A stretch of 64,000 bases of DNA from Saccharomyces uvarum (lineage: Eukaryota; Ascomycota; Saccharomycetes; Saccharomycetales; Saccharomycetaceae). The translations under genes were made by a program, and so were the position numbers. Position 1 is the stretch's first letter; the number at the start of each line of letters is the position of its first letter. The notes under the pieces are model-generated. The model ran no database searches. It was given only the letters and a program-made list of their open reading frames with translations, and was not told the origin of the DNA. The stretch covers positions 1-64,000 of the forward strand of contig OX365931.1 in assembly GCA_947243795.1 (NCBI GenBank). The letters are read 5' to 3'. Of this stretch, positions 31,422-42,112 are shown in pieces.

Positions 31422-31925
31422 TCATAGATCGGTGTTATAGTATTTGGATAATTCAACTCTCGCCAGTTTGAACTCCAATCTAGCTTGGTTCAAAGCCTTG
31501 GCTATCAAGATCAAATATAAGGAATTATCATCTGTACCATCCGACTGTATCTTCATTTCTTCGTCATCTTCGTCAATATCGATCCCATTGATGACCGATT
31601 TGTTACTTAGAGTATTGATCAATTCGATCTTATCGGGAAAGAAATGCTCCATTTTTCTGCCCAGGTTTTGGATTCTTTCGCAAACCCAGGCGATTCTTTG
31701 TAAACCTAAAGCTGCAGAAGAGCCCTTTAAAAAATGCCCCAAGTTATCTAGTTCTGTGAGATTTTTATCGCCGTCCAGCTGTCGTTGCATCTGAGCAAAA
31801 GTGGTTTGTGCCTGGTCGATGAATTGAATAATTAAACTCTTAGAAAAATCGGAATCATCGTCATCCATGGATATAATTTCATTCAAAATGGTCCAATTAA
31901 TGATCTCGGGTGGGATGGTAGACAT
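31422..31925 (-). CDS. YPD1: Histidine phosphotransfer protein of the Sln1 phosphorelay
   Basis: The protein has 167 residues, the same length as S. cerevisiae Ypd1. The phosphoacceptor His is residue 64 in the context LGHFLKGSSAALGL. It carries phosphate from Sln1 to the response regulators Ssk1 and Skn7 and so controls the HOG pathway and oxidative stress response. The four-helix bundle and an acidic loop (IDIDEDDEE, about 115-125) are visible. The gene is convergent with PHO13. Confidence 0.98.
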   Translation of the reverse strand: MSTIPPEIINWTILNEIISMDDDDSDFSKSLIIQFIDQAQTTFAQMQRQLDGDKNLTELDNLGHFLKGSSAALGLQRIAWVCERIQNLGRKMEHFFPDKIELINTLSNKSVINGIDIDEDDEEMKIQSDGTDDNSLYLILIAKALNQARLEFKLARVELSKYYNTDL

Positions 31926-32256
31926 TATTGTTTATATATTCTCTTGTTTCCGGAAACGTGGTGGCTACTCTTTTTTATCTTTTTTTTCTTTAAGAAATAA
32001 AAATTGTTGCACAAATAGTAATTATTATTATTGATCCAACTCACAAGAATTGTCTGAATTGATGTGTTTCAAATTAAAAACATGCTCCCAAATACAAGCT
32101 TAGTTAAATTTGATAAAATCCATTAAACTTTTCATGTAATTTTCTCTTTCAATTTTTCCGTCTGGGGCGGGTCACACGAAATATTCGATAGTAATAAGCT
32201 TCATAAACGAATGGTTTCTCGGTATTGCATACGTAGTATTCTATTTTTATTTACCA
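31926..32256. other. YPD1 upstream / GYP7 downstream region
   Basis: About 330 bp between two leftward genes. It holds a T-rich run just upstream of YPD1 and the GYP7 terminator; no specific sites are recognised. Confidence 0.4.
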
Positions 32257-34485
32257 CTACTTAACGGAGTCCTTGCTTCTTTTTCCCTCATGTTTGATGA
32301 TGGGTTTTTTGGACAGAAGTAAGTTCAATCTCTCACTTTGACAGGGCAATACACCGGAAGAGGACGACGAAGAGGATGTTGAGCTTTGCAGATCTCTTTC
32401 CATGACGTGCATCATTTTTTCAAATTTCTTGAACAGTAGCTCAGCTCTAACCATCAGGTCATTCCAATCTAACTTCCCGTTAAGTTCATTGAAGAATTTC
32501 AATATTTGGTCGAACTGGTTTAAATGTTGTAAGATAGCTTGTGAGTTTTTCTGCAAGATGGCCAACATAAAAAACAATTGGAACTGTGAACTGTAGAAAA
32601 AGGTCCAAAAATTTTCCCAAATGTGCATGATGTCTTGCATGTCGAATTCTCTTTTAAACCATACTAACAGCATTCTAAAGCAAAAAAACAAGTTTCCTGA
32701 ATCGCACTTGTTAAGGTGTTCGCTTAATTCAGGCAACATCAGTTGAGCTAACTCCACAAGGGTCAGCATTTGTTCATGAATACCACTTTGATCTCTCAAA
32801 AAGTTTCTCTCCATAACATCCATGAAATGGGTGAAACACCAAAAAGTTTTCCATTCATCCTTCATGATGACGTAAATTGGCGACAAAAGATCCGTCATAC
32901 CCTGTACATAGCCTAGATTCGTATTGTAAACGTTATAAGTAGTGAGAATGTCTTGTAGATGAATCAAATGCGGGTTTCTAATCTCATCATCAACTTCATC
33001 GCTCTCTTCGCCGGCTAATTCCACATTGTCTTTGTCGTTTTCATTTTCTTGAGACAACGGTGGCAATCCGTCAACAGTGTTGTACTGGAATATATTCAAG
33101 TTTCTATCGCAACGTCTTACATCTTTGGAGATCCTAAATATCTGATCCTTCCAATATTCTTCTTCATCATCGTCGTCAAACTGTAAGAAATCCTTTGACC
33201 AGGTTAATTTTAGTTGGTCATATTCCGCAGCTAAACTCTGATCGATTTGTAATCTCTCATCTTCAGAAGAGTCCCAAGGGTATATCTCCAAAAGGAACCC
33301 CCAAACGTTTCCTCTCAAATTATTATTTTCCAACCCACCATGAAATATGAAATCTTTAACCTCGTTTACTGTGACTCTCAGCCTCCCGTCGTTCTCATCC
33401 CAAAGTGAATTCCATTTCGCCTCGGTTAGGGGAAATTGCCTTTGTAGGGCGTTATTTATTTCTGTGTCATTTAGTTCATCAGTCAAATTCAAGTCGTTGA
33501 AGATGTTGTTTCTATACGAATCAAATAGTTTATTCTGCTTTTGGTATCTTTCTGCTTCTTGTTTTACTCCCAGTGACCAGTTAGCTAAATAAACTCTCGC
33601 AGAATCATAGTCTTGTTCAATCTGTTTAACCTTCTCGTTATTCAGAAGCTTTTGCAAGTATTCGTTGTCAATTTGTGATTTTTGAATGGTTGAGTTATTA
33701 GTTAACCAGCTGTCAATAAAGTTGCTTGACTTGGTAGTAACGTCTGCTATTTTGCTCATTACACTCCACTTCCATTCTTGCAATTTCTCGTTCAGTTTTA
33801 CACCAGGTGTATCAGGGTTAGCTTTATTTTTGTTCTGATTGTTATAGCTTTCCAATAGATCCTTAGAGACAAAATTCCTTAAATCATTCAAAGTAGGATT
33901 CACTAACCAAAATTCTGTTTCTAGATTAGATTTCTTCAGCTCCGTTAACTCATTGATTCTGTTTCTTAGATCTACGCCACCCCAGTATAACTCATCTGAG
34001 TCATCGAAGGGATTCATAGATATACGTAGGTTTTTTAACTTGTCCTTCGTTGATGGGCAGATCTGATCATGAAAAAATAAAACAGGGGGTTGAAATCCTG
34101 TAAATTGTTCCACCAGAGGATATATCACCAGAGACCCAACATACCAGCCGTTAGGGCTCGGAGGCCTGAATTGGATGCAATATATCTGTGAAAGAGAAAT
34201 CTGGAAAGCTTGGCCTGAAGAAGTGTTGATCAAATTACTAAAATTCATTGAGTTTTCGATGATAAATGGTGTAGAGCTTGGACACAACCCCAACTTAGAC
34301 TCATACGTGAGCAGTTTTGCTATCTCGGATGAGGAAAAGCTGGATTCCGGAATATATTGCAGGACGGTTTGATGGTACTGTTGGTTGGGTTCTACGGCAA
34401 GTAGTAGAAACCCAGCCATGTTATCTCTAGCATCACTCGTTGGATGTAGAAACACTTTAGATTTGCAAAAGAGCAGTTTACTCAT
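32257..34485 (-). CDS. GYP7: Rab GTPase-activating protein (TBC domain)
   Basis: The protein has 742 residues (S. cerevisiae 746). The TBC domain begins near residue 385 with LRGNVWGFLLEIYPW, whose Arg is the arginine finger, and includes NLGYVQGMTDLL near 530, which supplies the glutamine finger. Gyp7 acts on Ypt7 and other Rab proteins in vacuole fusion and late endosomal traffic. The C-terminus has a Ser run (STSSSSSSSG). It is divergent from MFG1. Confidence 0.97.
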   Translation of the reverse strand: MSKLLFCKSKVFLHPTSDARDNMAGFLLLAVEPNQQYHQTVLQYIPESSFSSSEIAKLLTYESKLGLCPSSTPFIIENSMNFSNLINTSSGQAFQISLSQIYCIQFRPPSPNGWYVGSLVIYPLVEQFTGFQPPVLFFHDQICPSTKDKLKNLRISMNPFDDSDELYWGGVDLRNRINELTELKKSNLETEFWLVNPTLNDLRNFVSKDLLESYNNQNKNKANPDTPGVKLNEKLQEWKWSVMSKIADVTTKSSNFIDSWLTNNSTIQKSQIDNEYLQKLLNNEKVKQIEQDYDSARVYLANWSLGVKQEAERYQKQNKLFDSYRNNIFNDLNLTDELNDTEINNALQRQFPLTEAKWNSLWDENDGRLRVTVNEVKDFIFHGGLENNNLRGNVWGFLLEIYPWDSSEDERLQIDQSLAAEYDQLKLTWSKDFLQFDDDDEEEYWKDQIFRISKDVRRCDRNLNIFQYNTVDGLPPLSQENENDKDNVELAGEESDEVDDEIRNPHLIHLQDILTTYNVYNTNLGYVQGMTDLLSPIYVIMKDEWKTFWCFTHFMDVMERNFLRDQSGIHEQMLTLVELAQLMLPELSEHLNKCDSGNLFFCFRMLLVWFKREFDMQDIMHIWENFWTFFYSSQFQLFFMLAILQKNSQAILQHLNQFDQILKFFNELNGKLDWNDLMVRAELLFKKFEKMMHVMERDLQSSTSSSSSSSGVLPCQSERLNLLLSKKPIIKHEGKRSKDSVK

Positions 34486-34768
34486 TAGGGGGATGTGCGG
34501 ATGGCTATTGTGAAGTTGGACTGGAGGATGGGACCTGTATCTCAGAAACGTAACTGTGTAATTTAAATATACTAGATTATATCTGATACGACTAGCTGAC
34601 GGGGGATTTTTAAACTATCTTTTTGAATGCGCCTCTCTATATGTAGACCTTTTCCTTCCCCCATATAATATGTTTAAGCCTCTCGGATTTCTTTTCTCTG
34701 CTGTGGGGTTCCCGCCTCAGCTAAAAATATTTACTATGGTAAAATAAAGATAACAGTTAGCACTATCA

Positions 34769-36208
34769 ATGAGGTACAAGAGAAAGCCAAACACTGCCCG
34801 CACTATGTACCAAGGCCCACCCCAACCGCCTTCTCAGGGTGTACCCATGCCATACATTGTAAACAACAGCAATCTCTATCCAAACGGCAATATGAACTTT
34901 CCTCGCACTGCGCAGCAGAGTATACCGTCCACGGTGTACCCTCCACAAGTACCGTTCTCAGGCCAACCACAGGGCAGCCAGTTTCCGCAAGCTTCGCCAG
35001 ACCAACAAGTGTTTAATCAGCCACCACAAGTGGCCCAGCCTTTCCACAACTCTGCGCAAAATACTAATCTCACCGGGGCTGCGAATAACGGGTCTATGCC
35101 TGCGTATACACCGCTGACGTCCTTTCCACACCCCATGGCAGCAGCTGCAGCTGCCGCAGCTGCTGCTGCTGCTACTGCTACTGTTAATGTACCATCTCCA
35201 CGGCCTGTATCCCCTGCATCTTTACCAATGTTACGAGTGCCATACCACATAAGAAAATACTTGTCCAACCTGGCAACGTTAAAATTATATGAAGTAATAA
35301 ATGAAATCAACATGGCGATGAATAAGATAAGCTTGCTCTCGTTTTGGACAGAACTGGTGTCAAGGATTTTCACCCCTGATGCAGTGATCAGGTACAGTAA
35401 GAAGTCCATGACTGATTATCGGGAATTCGAGTTTGTCATCCCTGTGTTCGTCATAATTTGCTCTACACTGGGCAGATTTGGCATTGTAAAAATGGAAATC
35501 AAAGTGCTGCAACTCAAGACACAACTACTAAGTAATTCTACTATTTTCTTCAATTGTCCCCGTGCTACACTTATTTATTATTATCCTGATGGTTCGTATA
35601 TCACTCATTTCGCACAGTTAAAAGGCGCCCTTGACCTTGACTTGAAAATCAATTGGTTGGACGTATCTATGCATAGTTTCTTCCCTGACGTTGAATGGAA
35701 TGCAGTGGAGAGGCTTTTGAGTGATGAATACAAATCCTCAGAGATTGAACAAATGTTTTCCAAAATGAAACATAAGAATGTCAAGGAACAAGAAAATTCA
35801 TTCGCAGAAAATAACGGAACGAATGTGCCTGAAAACTTCGAAGCAATAACACAGCTGAGATCATACTTCGATGTGTTTAGGAACGTCTCCGTATTCGGCA
35901 CTCAAGAGGGGCTGATGAGAATCATGCAGATAAGTACAGTCATGTCTACTTTAAAAAATCTTCGAAAGTTCCAAATCGAAAAGAACATCGATAGTCCTGT
36001 GACTGCCCTGAGTGCATATATTGATTCCGACAAGAAGGACACCGGGAACGAGCCTCTACATTCAAAGAGGCGACGTAACAGTGGAATCTCACCTCACACC
36101 ACCACTCTGGGACTGGGCGCCAACCTCAATACTAACAATGACGAGCCTCCCACCAGTGATGTGAACGATACTAACAACGACTTGACGAAAAAGAAGATGA
36201 AGTTCTGA
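34769..36208 (+). CDS. MFG1: Mfg1, cofactor of Flo8-Mss11 in filamentous growth
   Basis: The 479-residue protein (S. cerevisiae about 458) has a Pro/Gln/Asn-rich N-terminus, a polyalanine tract (about residues 124-138, encoded by mixed GCN codons at 35138-35185) and a LIM-domain-binding-like core at about 155-380. The C-terminus is basic (KKKMKF), a probable nuclear signal. Mfg1 binds Flo8 and Mss11 to activate FLO11 and invasive growth. Its extra length relative to S. cerevisiae probably comes from repeat-rich segments. Confidence 0.94.
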   Translation: MRYKRKPNTARTMYQGPPQPPSQGVPMPYIVNNSNLYPNGNMNFPRTAQQSIPSTVYPPQVPFSGQPQGSQFPQASPDQQVFNQPPQVAQPFHNSAQNTNLTGAANNGSMPAYTPLTSFPHPMAAAAAAAAAAAATATVNVPSPRPVSPASLPMLRVPYHIRKYLSNLATLKLYEVINEINMAMNKISLLSFWTELVSRIFTPDAVIRYSKKSMTDYREFEFVIPVFVIICSTLGRFGIVKMEIKVLQLKTQLLSNSTIFFNCPRATLIYYYPDGSYITHFAQLKGALDLDLKINWLDVSMHSFFPDVEWNAVERLLSDEYKSSEIEQMFSKMKHKNVKEQENSFAENNGTNVPENFEAITQLRSYFDVFRNVSVFGTQEGLMRIMQISTVMSTLKNLRKFQIEKNIDSPVTALSAYIDSDKKDTGNEPLHSKRRRNSGISPHTTTLGLGANLNTNNDEPPTSDVNDTNNDLTKKKMKF

Positions 36209-36378
36209 AAGATGACACCCCTCCAGCTTACATACTGAAGATATCGAAATTGCATGGACCACACTGGACAGGATGGTGTAACAATTACAACAACAAAATG
36301 TAACATTTCGACAATAGTGTAGATTATAATTACTTCATAGTATAGTATAGTGTAATGGTTATCTGATATAGGCCGGTC

Positions 36379-36386
36379 CCGGGTAA
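36379..36386. promoter_or_regulatory. Reb1-like site upstream of OST4
   Basis: CCGGGTAA matches the Reb1 consensus (TTACCCG on the other strand), about 125 bp before the OST4 start. Such sites keep nucleosome-free regions and block read-through from the upstream gene. Confidence 0.5.
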
Positions 36387-36507
36387 TGCCGCGTTTTAGC
36401 GAAATTTCGAACTTTGAAAGTCCAAATAATTAAAAACGTTCCAAAACAAACGATAGGACGGCTAAAGCAGCAATTAACCAGGGAACACAGCACAGACCAA
36501 GCCAAAG

Positions 36508-36618
36508 ATGATCTCAGATGAACAGTTGAACACCTTGGCCATCACTTTCGGTGTCCTCATGATGACTTTGATTGTCATTTACCACGCCATTGACTCTACC
36601 ATGTCCCCCAAGAACTGA
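36508..36618 (+). CDS. OST4: Oligosaccharyltransferase subunit Ost4 (36 residues)
   Basis: This tiny gene encodes MISDEQLNTLAITFGVL and continues with a single membrane helix to DSTMSPKN, 36 residues as in S. cerevisiae. Ost4 bridges Stt3 with Ost3/Ost6 in the endoplasmic-reticulum oligosaccharyltransferase. Synteny between MFG1 and BRE4 and near-identity make this certain despite the small size. Confidence 0.98.
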   Translation: MISDEQLNTLAITFGVLMMTLIVIYHAIDSTMSPKN

Positions 36619-36881
36619 GAATGCGTGCAACAAGCAACCCTACTCCATTTTTATACATTACTACAAGCGTATTCCTGCTGAAAACTTACGAGTATAGAAC
36701 GCTGAGCTGACTTATAATCAATGTCCGATGATTTTATTGCACTAATTTTTTCTTCCTTTTTTTTTCGTTTTCTGAAGCAAGAGTATATATGTAGATATGT
36801 ATGGATTAACGCATCTTCATTTAGTTTGTATATTTAATATTATTAATGAAAAAAATGCTTATATATGTTTGAATACGCATA

Positions 36882-39800
36882 CTAAAAGTCTTCTTCGCCC
36901 AATATTTCTTTTGAACAGCTCGATACCTGGTACAAAGCCTCAGATATATCCGTAAAGGCTCTCGAGAATGCAATGCCGTGAACTTCGGTCCAGTGCATCT
37001 TTTCACTGTCTATTTCAGCGCTGTTGGCAACCGAAGGCAGTGGTAGTTGTTGCTGTCCTGGGCTTGACATCTTCTGCTGGTATATTTTTTTGAACAAATT
37101 CTTTTCCATAGAATTATGTCCTGAATTTATATTCGAGTGTGATTGGTCCTGCATTTCACTGAACTTCCTAATGAAGTGATAAAGCTTCTTCCGTGACATT
37201 ATTGGGTTTGGTAAATAGCGCGGGATCTTGTTCTTTGATCTGAAACAATTGGATAAGATGTAAAAGACAAAAATTACCGATGAGACACTGTCCCTCCGTA
37301 ATGATAACAAAGCTCTTGTGGTTTCGATATCAAAATCCTGGTCCCAGATCTCGAAAAATGCTCCTGAGATTCTAGATTCAATGATCTTGGACAACAAAAA
37401 TTGACATGAATCAATTAAACTTGTATATTTCTCGGGACTGAAATTTGAAATAAGAATTGGTTCATGACGTGCCTTTTTTAAAAGTTCTCTGATTGCTTCA
37501 AGACTTTGGGTCAGCCTGACTTCACGAATATGAGAGAACGCAAAAGTTAAATCAGTAGGTGCATCATCTGCATCTCTGTATAAATAACGGTCCGCCACCG
37601 TTTGGTACGATTGGCCCAAATGTGCCAATAAAGATGATATACTATCTCTTAGTTCCGTTCTGGCCCTGAAAGGCCATACTATCCAATTGATGGGGATCGA
37701 CACCAAAATCCCGATAATAAGAGCCAACCCTGTAACCCAGGTGCATTTCCATATACCAGCCGTGGATAAATTATACTGTCTATCGGGCTTGCTGTATGGT
37801 TCTAGAGCAATTACAGTAAAGCACATTAACGCGGTGAAACTTGACTTGGTATTTTTATAGACTAGGAAGTTGACACTGAATGGGACCATAATTAGTCCGG
37901 CAAATGTACAAATCACATACGGGCTACCAAAATGTCTTGATTGATTTGCAGCCCACCCCCAAAAGATACCTATTATACCACAAAGTAATCTTCTCACCAC
38001 TAGCGTCCATTTACCAGAATACCTTCTATGAGCTAATACATAAAACGTAATTGGAGCCCACCAGCACTGATACTCTTGATACCAGTGGTAGGATTCAGGT
38101 AACCAAGCTGGCAAACACAAAAAGATTATGCAAAAGGTAACTTTCAGTGCCCATTTGCATTCATCCCCGGATATGACCCTACTTAATTTCCATAATTTAA
38201 ATCTCCAAGGGTTCTCAGTAGTATGGAAATTAAAGTCATTATGATCAATGGCTCTTATGGAAATAAGGTGACTTTTATCGTTCTTTGATTCGGCACTGTC
38301 ATTATCGGCGCTTGAATCGTATCTTAATGCTTCTTCTTTGCCTTTATTATACTTGTGTCTGGACGTATAAGTGTTATACACTCTTTCAAAAATTTCATCG
38401 ACATCACGTTTGGCCTCAAAATAGTGAAGAACATTTCCCGCACCTTCATCTAGAACACATTGTTTGGGTAATCTTGTCAAGGCACGAGAAAGAGGGTAGG
38501 ATGGGAGGGCAATTCTCCAACGAATGTTTTCACCTAGAACTTGACAATCGTGAATGACTGTGACTAATTGCCTTGCAGAGTTTCTTAAATATCTAAGAAA
38601 CAAGAAAATATCAACAGACTCTTCATCGTTTAATAGCTCTTGTGAGAACAGACTAGAGTTCACAAAATCTCTATAACAAACATCTAGTTTATAAATCTTC
38701 CTCTTCAGTTTAGAATTGGATTGACCCAGTATCTTGGCGCATTCATCTGCATTGTATTTTTGGGTCTGACATTCATATTTTTTCAATATTCTTGATAATC
38801 TTTCCAAAACAAAAACCATCTCCAGTATCAAATTGAAAATGCCTCTAGAAAACGATGACTTTAAGGCGTTGACGTAGATCTCATTTTTTAAAAGTCCCGG
38901 GCCAATTGGATTGAAGGCATTGGGTGTATTTTCTCTTGATGGTATACCGGAAGATTCAGGGCTGGCGCTTTGCTCTTTACTTGGGTCGGTAGAGTTCGAC
39001 CTGTATCTCTCTAATTCTTCATACATTTTTTTCAATTCAATGTCATTGAAAATCTTGGGGGCGATGGGTAATACTCTTAAGGAAGTTTCCATCGCGGTTA
39101 AGGAATTCCTTAAATTCTTCAAAGATTGAAGGTCAAACCTAGAAATCGTCAATTGGTTGACGAAATCTCTAAAACCTTGAGATAGGTCAATGTTCAAAGT
39201 TTTCACCATTTTCTCTTGTGTGAGGTATATTTTTTCTTTGTCATTAATCAACTCCGTATCCACCAATGCCATTAAAAAGGACTTTGTGGTTTGAAGGCAC
39301 TCAGTGTAGTGCTCCATCAATTCGGCATTACCACTGTGTGGAGATACGCATACGCAAACCAAGAGGGATAGTAGGAGACCAAACAAGTAAGAGATTCCGA
39401 AATCCCAAAAAATTTGCCATTGCAAATCATGCTTAGACGAGACCAATCGGACCGTATGGGTGAAAATAATAGACAGGGAAAACGAGACTGCAACATAGAA
39501 AAACCGACGATAGATGGATCTTAGCCAAACGGCCAAAAAAATAGCCATGGTGAGACTCTGGAATAGAATCCCGCCCTGGTAGTTGGCGGCTGGTTTCGTC
39601 GCTGTGGACACATACCAAGCCAAAGCGGACCACCCGAGGCCAAAACTTGCGCCGATTACGGAACTCACGGTCATTTCCAATTGAACACCGACGTTTCTAA
39701 CCGGATGGTGTATGAGTACTGCAACAGGAAGAAAATACCTGAATTCGTGGCCAACCCATTTACCTGACGGCCTGATGACGCAAATCACCATTGCAATGAA

Positions 39801-40265
39801 ATAGGCAATGAAAAACTTGAATAAGGATACCCAGTTTTCCCTAAGGTCCCTTGGGAAACGGGCAATTGGCTTGTAAACAACTGTCCACGCATAGTGAAAA
39901 ATATTACTAAAACTTGACTGCAATTTTTTCCTTGCTGTATCATCATCGTCTCCGATGGCGCTGTTCGGAGATCTAATTTTGCTATCTGGCTTAGTGAATG
40001 CAGCGTCAAAAAACCCGTCTCTCAACTCTTCAAGCCCAAAATCCTCCACTTCCTCCCAATGTTTATCTTTAGTTAAATTTTCCAGCCGCATTTGCGATAA
40101 GGATGCCACCGACTGCTGTGGACTTCCTGCAGGGCTAAGCCCGCTTATACCGGCAGGATGCCTGTAATTCAGTTCATGTAGTGACCTAAGGGACGTTTGG
40201 GAGTATGAACCCTTCACGATATCTGGGTCATTACCGGGACTTCGATCTCGCTCAAATCTACTCAT
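36882..40265 (-). CDS. BRE4: Multi-spanning membrane protein, brefeldin A sensitivity
   Basis: From the ATG at 40265 the protein has 1127 residues (S. cerevisiae 1125); eight further upstream codons are open only to a GTG. Two clusters of membrane segments (about residues 155-320 and 690-860) flank soluble regions, the layout of the BRE4/fusaric-acid-resistance-like family. The S. cerevisiae mutant is sensitive to brefeldin A; the transported substrate, if any, is unknown. It is divergent from PTP1. Confidence 0.96.
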   Translation of the reverse strand: MSRFERDRSPGNDPDIVKGSYSQTSLRSLHELNYRHPAGISGLSPAGSPQQSVASLSQMRLENLTKDKHWEEVEDFGLEELRDGFFDAAFTKPDSKIRSPNSAIGDDDDTARKKLQSSFSNIFHYAWTVVYKPIARFPRDLRENWVSLFKFFIAYFIAMVICVIRPSGKWVGHEFRYFLPVAVLIHHPVRNVGVQLEMTVSSVIGASFGLGWSALAWYVSTATKPAANYQGGILFQSLTMAIFLAVWLRSIYRRFFYVAVSFSLSIIFTHTVRLVSSKHDLQWQIFWDFGISYLFGLLLSLLVCVCVSPHSGNAELMEHYTECLQTTKSFLMALVDTELINDKEKIYLTQEKMVKTLNIDLSQGFRDFVNQLTISRFDLQSLKNLRNSLTAMETSLRVLPIAPKIFNDIELKKMYEELERYRSNSTDPSKEQSASPESSGIPSRENTPNAFNPIGPGLLKNEIYVNALKSSFSRGIFNLILEMVFVLERLSRILKKYECQTQKYNADECAKILGQSNSKLKRKIYKLDVCYRDFVNSSLFSQELLNDEESVDIFLFLRYLRNSARQLVTVIHDCQVLGENIRWRIALPSYPLSRALTRLPKQCVLDEGAGNVLHYFEAKRDVDEIFERVYNTYTSRHKYNKGKEEALRYDSSADNDSAESKNDKSHLISIRAIDHNDFNFHTTENPWRFKLWKLSRVISGDECKWALKVTFCIIFLCLPAWLPESYHWYQEYQCWWAPITFYVLAHRRYSGKWTLVVRRLLCGIIGIFWGWAANQSRHFGSPYVICTFAGLIMVPFSVNFLVYKNTKSSFTALMCFTVIALEPYSKPDRQYNLSTAGIWKCTWVTGLALIIGILVSIPINWIVWPFRARTELRDSISSLLAHLGQSYQTVADRYLYRDADDAPTDLTFAFSHIREVRLTQSLEAIRELLKKARHEPILISNFSPEKYTSLIDSCQFLLSKIIESRISGAFFEIWDQDFDIETTRALLSLRRDSVSSVIFVFYILSNCFRSKNKIPRYLPNPIMSRKKLYHFIRKFSEMQDQSHSNINSGHNSMEKNLFKKIYQQKMSSPGQQQLPLPSVANSAEIDSEKMHWTEVHGIAFSRAFTDISEALYQVSSCSKEILGEEDF

Positions 40266-40735
40266 GACGCACTGTGACAACTCAAGCACTATACCGTTTA
40301 TACTTCCCTAGTAGAGTGCGGGCGGGCCAGGTAGAAAATAAAAGGGGATTTTGGATGAACTAAAATTTCTCTGACTTCAAAAAGAGGACACCTGAACATC
40401 TATATACCAACATTTATATATAATTATCAATATCATTATTATATCGCCTTTTACTTAATGCTTTTGTTTTAATCAAAAATTCTCTCTTTGAGCGCTAATC
40501 TAAAATGTCAGGGTTACCAAACTTTATTATTAGGTCTTATTTTTACACGTGACTTGTTTTCAGGTCATTTATTGTATATAATTTAGGGTGTTCTTAGGGC
40601 TTCGGATAATAATGAAATTTCGTTGTGCTCCACTATAAGTGAATGACAGCTATATTTACATCTGCCAAGAAAAGAGTACATTGAAGGGGCTCTGAAGTAA
40701 CACCCTGATTAGTATAAGCTTGACGAATGGTGGAG
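40266..40735. other. BRE4-PTP1 divergent promoter region
   Basis: This 470 bp interval has an AT-rich middle with several tatata runs near 40400-40445. No specific binding site is recognised with confidence. Confidence 0.4.
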
Positions 40736-41755
40736 ATGGCAGCTGCACCATGGTATATTAGACAACGTGACACAGATTTACTCGGGAAATTCAAGTTTAT
40801 ACAAAACCAAGAAGATGCGAGATTAAGGGAAGCTACCAACGGTACGGTAAATTCTCGGTGGTCGTTGGGCGTCAGTGTAAAACCTCACAATGACGCCAGA
40901 AACCGGTACGTCAACATCATGCCGTTTGAAAGGAACCGTGTCCACTTGAAGACCGTATCCGGGAATGACTACATTAATGCGTCGTACGTAAAAGTGGACG
41001 TCCCCGGACAGAGTATCGAACCGGGATACTACATTGCTACCCAGGGCCCAACGAGGAATACTTGGGAACAGTTCTGGCAGATGTGCTACCACAACTGCCC
41101 CCTGGACAACATTGTCATTGTGATGGTGACTCCCTTGGTCGAGTACAACAGGGAGAAGTGTTTCCAATACTGGCCCCGTGGCGGTAAAGACGATATGGTT
41201 AGGGTCTCACCACAATTGCAAGGCCCCGGTGGGGTCATGGAAAAGTCCCAGTTTCCCTGCGATCTGCAGGTAGAATTTGTGAGTGAGTGCAAAGTCAAAG
41301 ACTTCTACACGGTCACCGATATCAAGCTAACGCCCTCAGACCCCAGTGTTGGGCCAGCCAAGACTGTGCATCACTTCTACTTCGATCTTTGGAAAGACAT
41401 GAACAAGCCGGAGGAAGTCATACCTATCATGGAATTGTGCGCCCATTCGCATAGCCTTAATTCTCGCGGGAACCCCATCGTGGTGCACTGTTCCGCAGGC
41501 GTAGGCAGAACGGGGACGTTCATTGCCCTCGACCATCTCATGCATGACACCCTTGATTTCAAAAATATCACGCAACACCTAAGGCGCCCCGAAGAGTATC
41601 CAGAAGAGTACACACGGGACCTAATCGAGCAGATCGTGCTGCAGTTGCGCTCGCAGAGAATGAAGATGGTACAGACGAAGGATCAGTTCCTATTCATCTA
41701 TCACGCCGCCAAATATCTTAACAGCCTCTCTGCCTGGCAACAGAAGGCTACATGA
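40736..41755 (+). CDS. PTP1: Protein tyrosine phosphatase
   Basis: The protein has 339 residues from the ATG at 40736, whose MAAAPWYIRQRD matches the S. cerevisiae start; an ATG three codons upstream (40727) would add MVE and cannot be excluded. The catalytic loop VHCSAGVGRTG holds the nucleophile Cys (about 252) and Arg, with the WPRGG motif upstream in place of the WPD-loop area. Ptp1 dephosphorylates phosphotyrosine, including on Fpr3, and opposes filamentation signals. Several stretches (for example residues 160-180, and QHLRRPEEYPEE near 286) differ strongly from S. cerevisiae, and the gene is relatively G+C-rich. Confidence 0.96.
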   Translation: MAAAPWYIRQRDTDLLGKFKFIQNQEDARLREATNGTVNSRWSLGVSVKPHNDARNRYVNIMPFERNRVHLKTVSGNDYINASYVKVDVPGQSIEPGYYIATQGPTRNTWEQFWQMCYHNCPLDNIVIVMVTPLVEYNREKCFQYWPRGGKDDMVRVSPQLQGPGGVMEKSQFPCDLQVEFVSECKVKDFYTVTDIKLTPSDPSVGPAKTVHHFYFDLWKDMNKPEEVIPIMELCAHSHSLNSRGNPIVVHCSAGVGRTGTFIALDHLMHDTLDFKNITQHLRRPEEYPEEYTRDLIEQIVLQLRSQRMKMVQTKDQFLFIYHAAKYLNSLSAWQQKAT

Positions 41756-42112
41756 ATCCCGTGCTTGGAGTCCTCCCTAAGTAGGACTCACTAGTTTGGT
41801 ATACCTCCTATTAGGTCTTGTCGTTATGGCAACAGATCCCATACACCACACCTAGCCCTTGGTCATCTTATACGGAATATTAGAAACGATGCATTTTTTT
41901 TTCGTTTTAGCACGCAACTGAAAAAAAAAAAAAAAAAAAAAAAAGAAAGAAAAATTTTTCATTCTCGACAATTCTCTGGATGTACTCATCTCATTTTATA
42001 TAAAGATTAATTAGTTATTGTGGGTACTTTTTTCCTTCTTTAAATTATTTCTTGCTTTTGAGTCTTAAATTTCAAATTCACCAAGATCATTACAGTATTT
42101 TAACTTAACAAA
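41756..42112 (+). promoter_or_regulatory. SSB1 promoter: poly(dA) tract and TATA box
   Basis: An uninterrupted run of 24 A residues (41921-41944) lies about 170 bp before the ATG. Such tracts exclude nucleosomes and are typical of strong housekeeping promoters. TATATAAA at 41997-42004 is about 110 bp upstream of the start. Confidence 0.55.
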
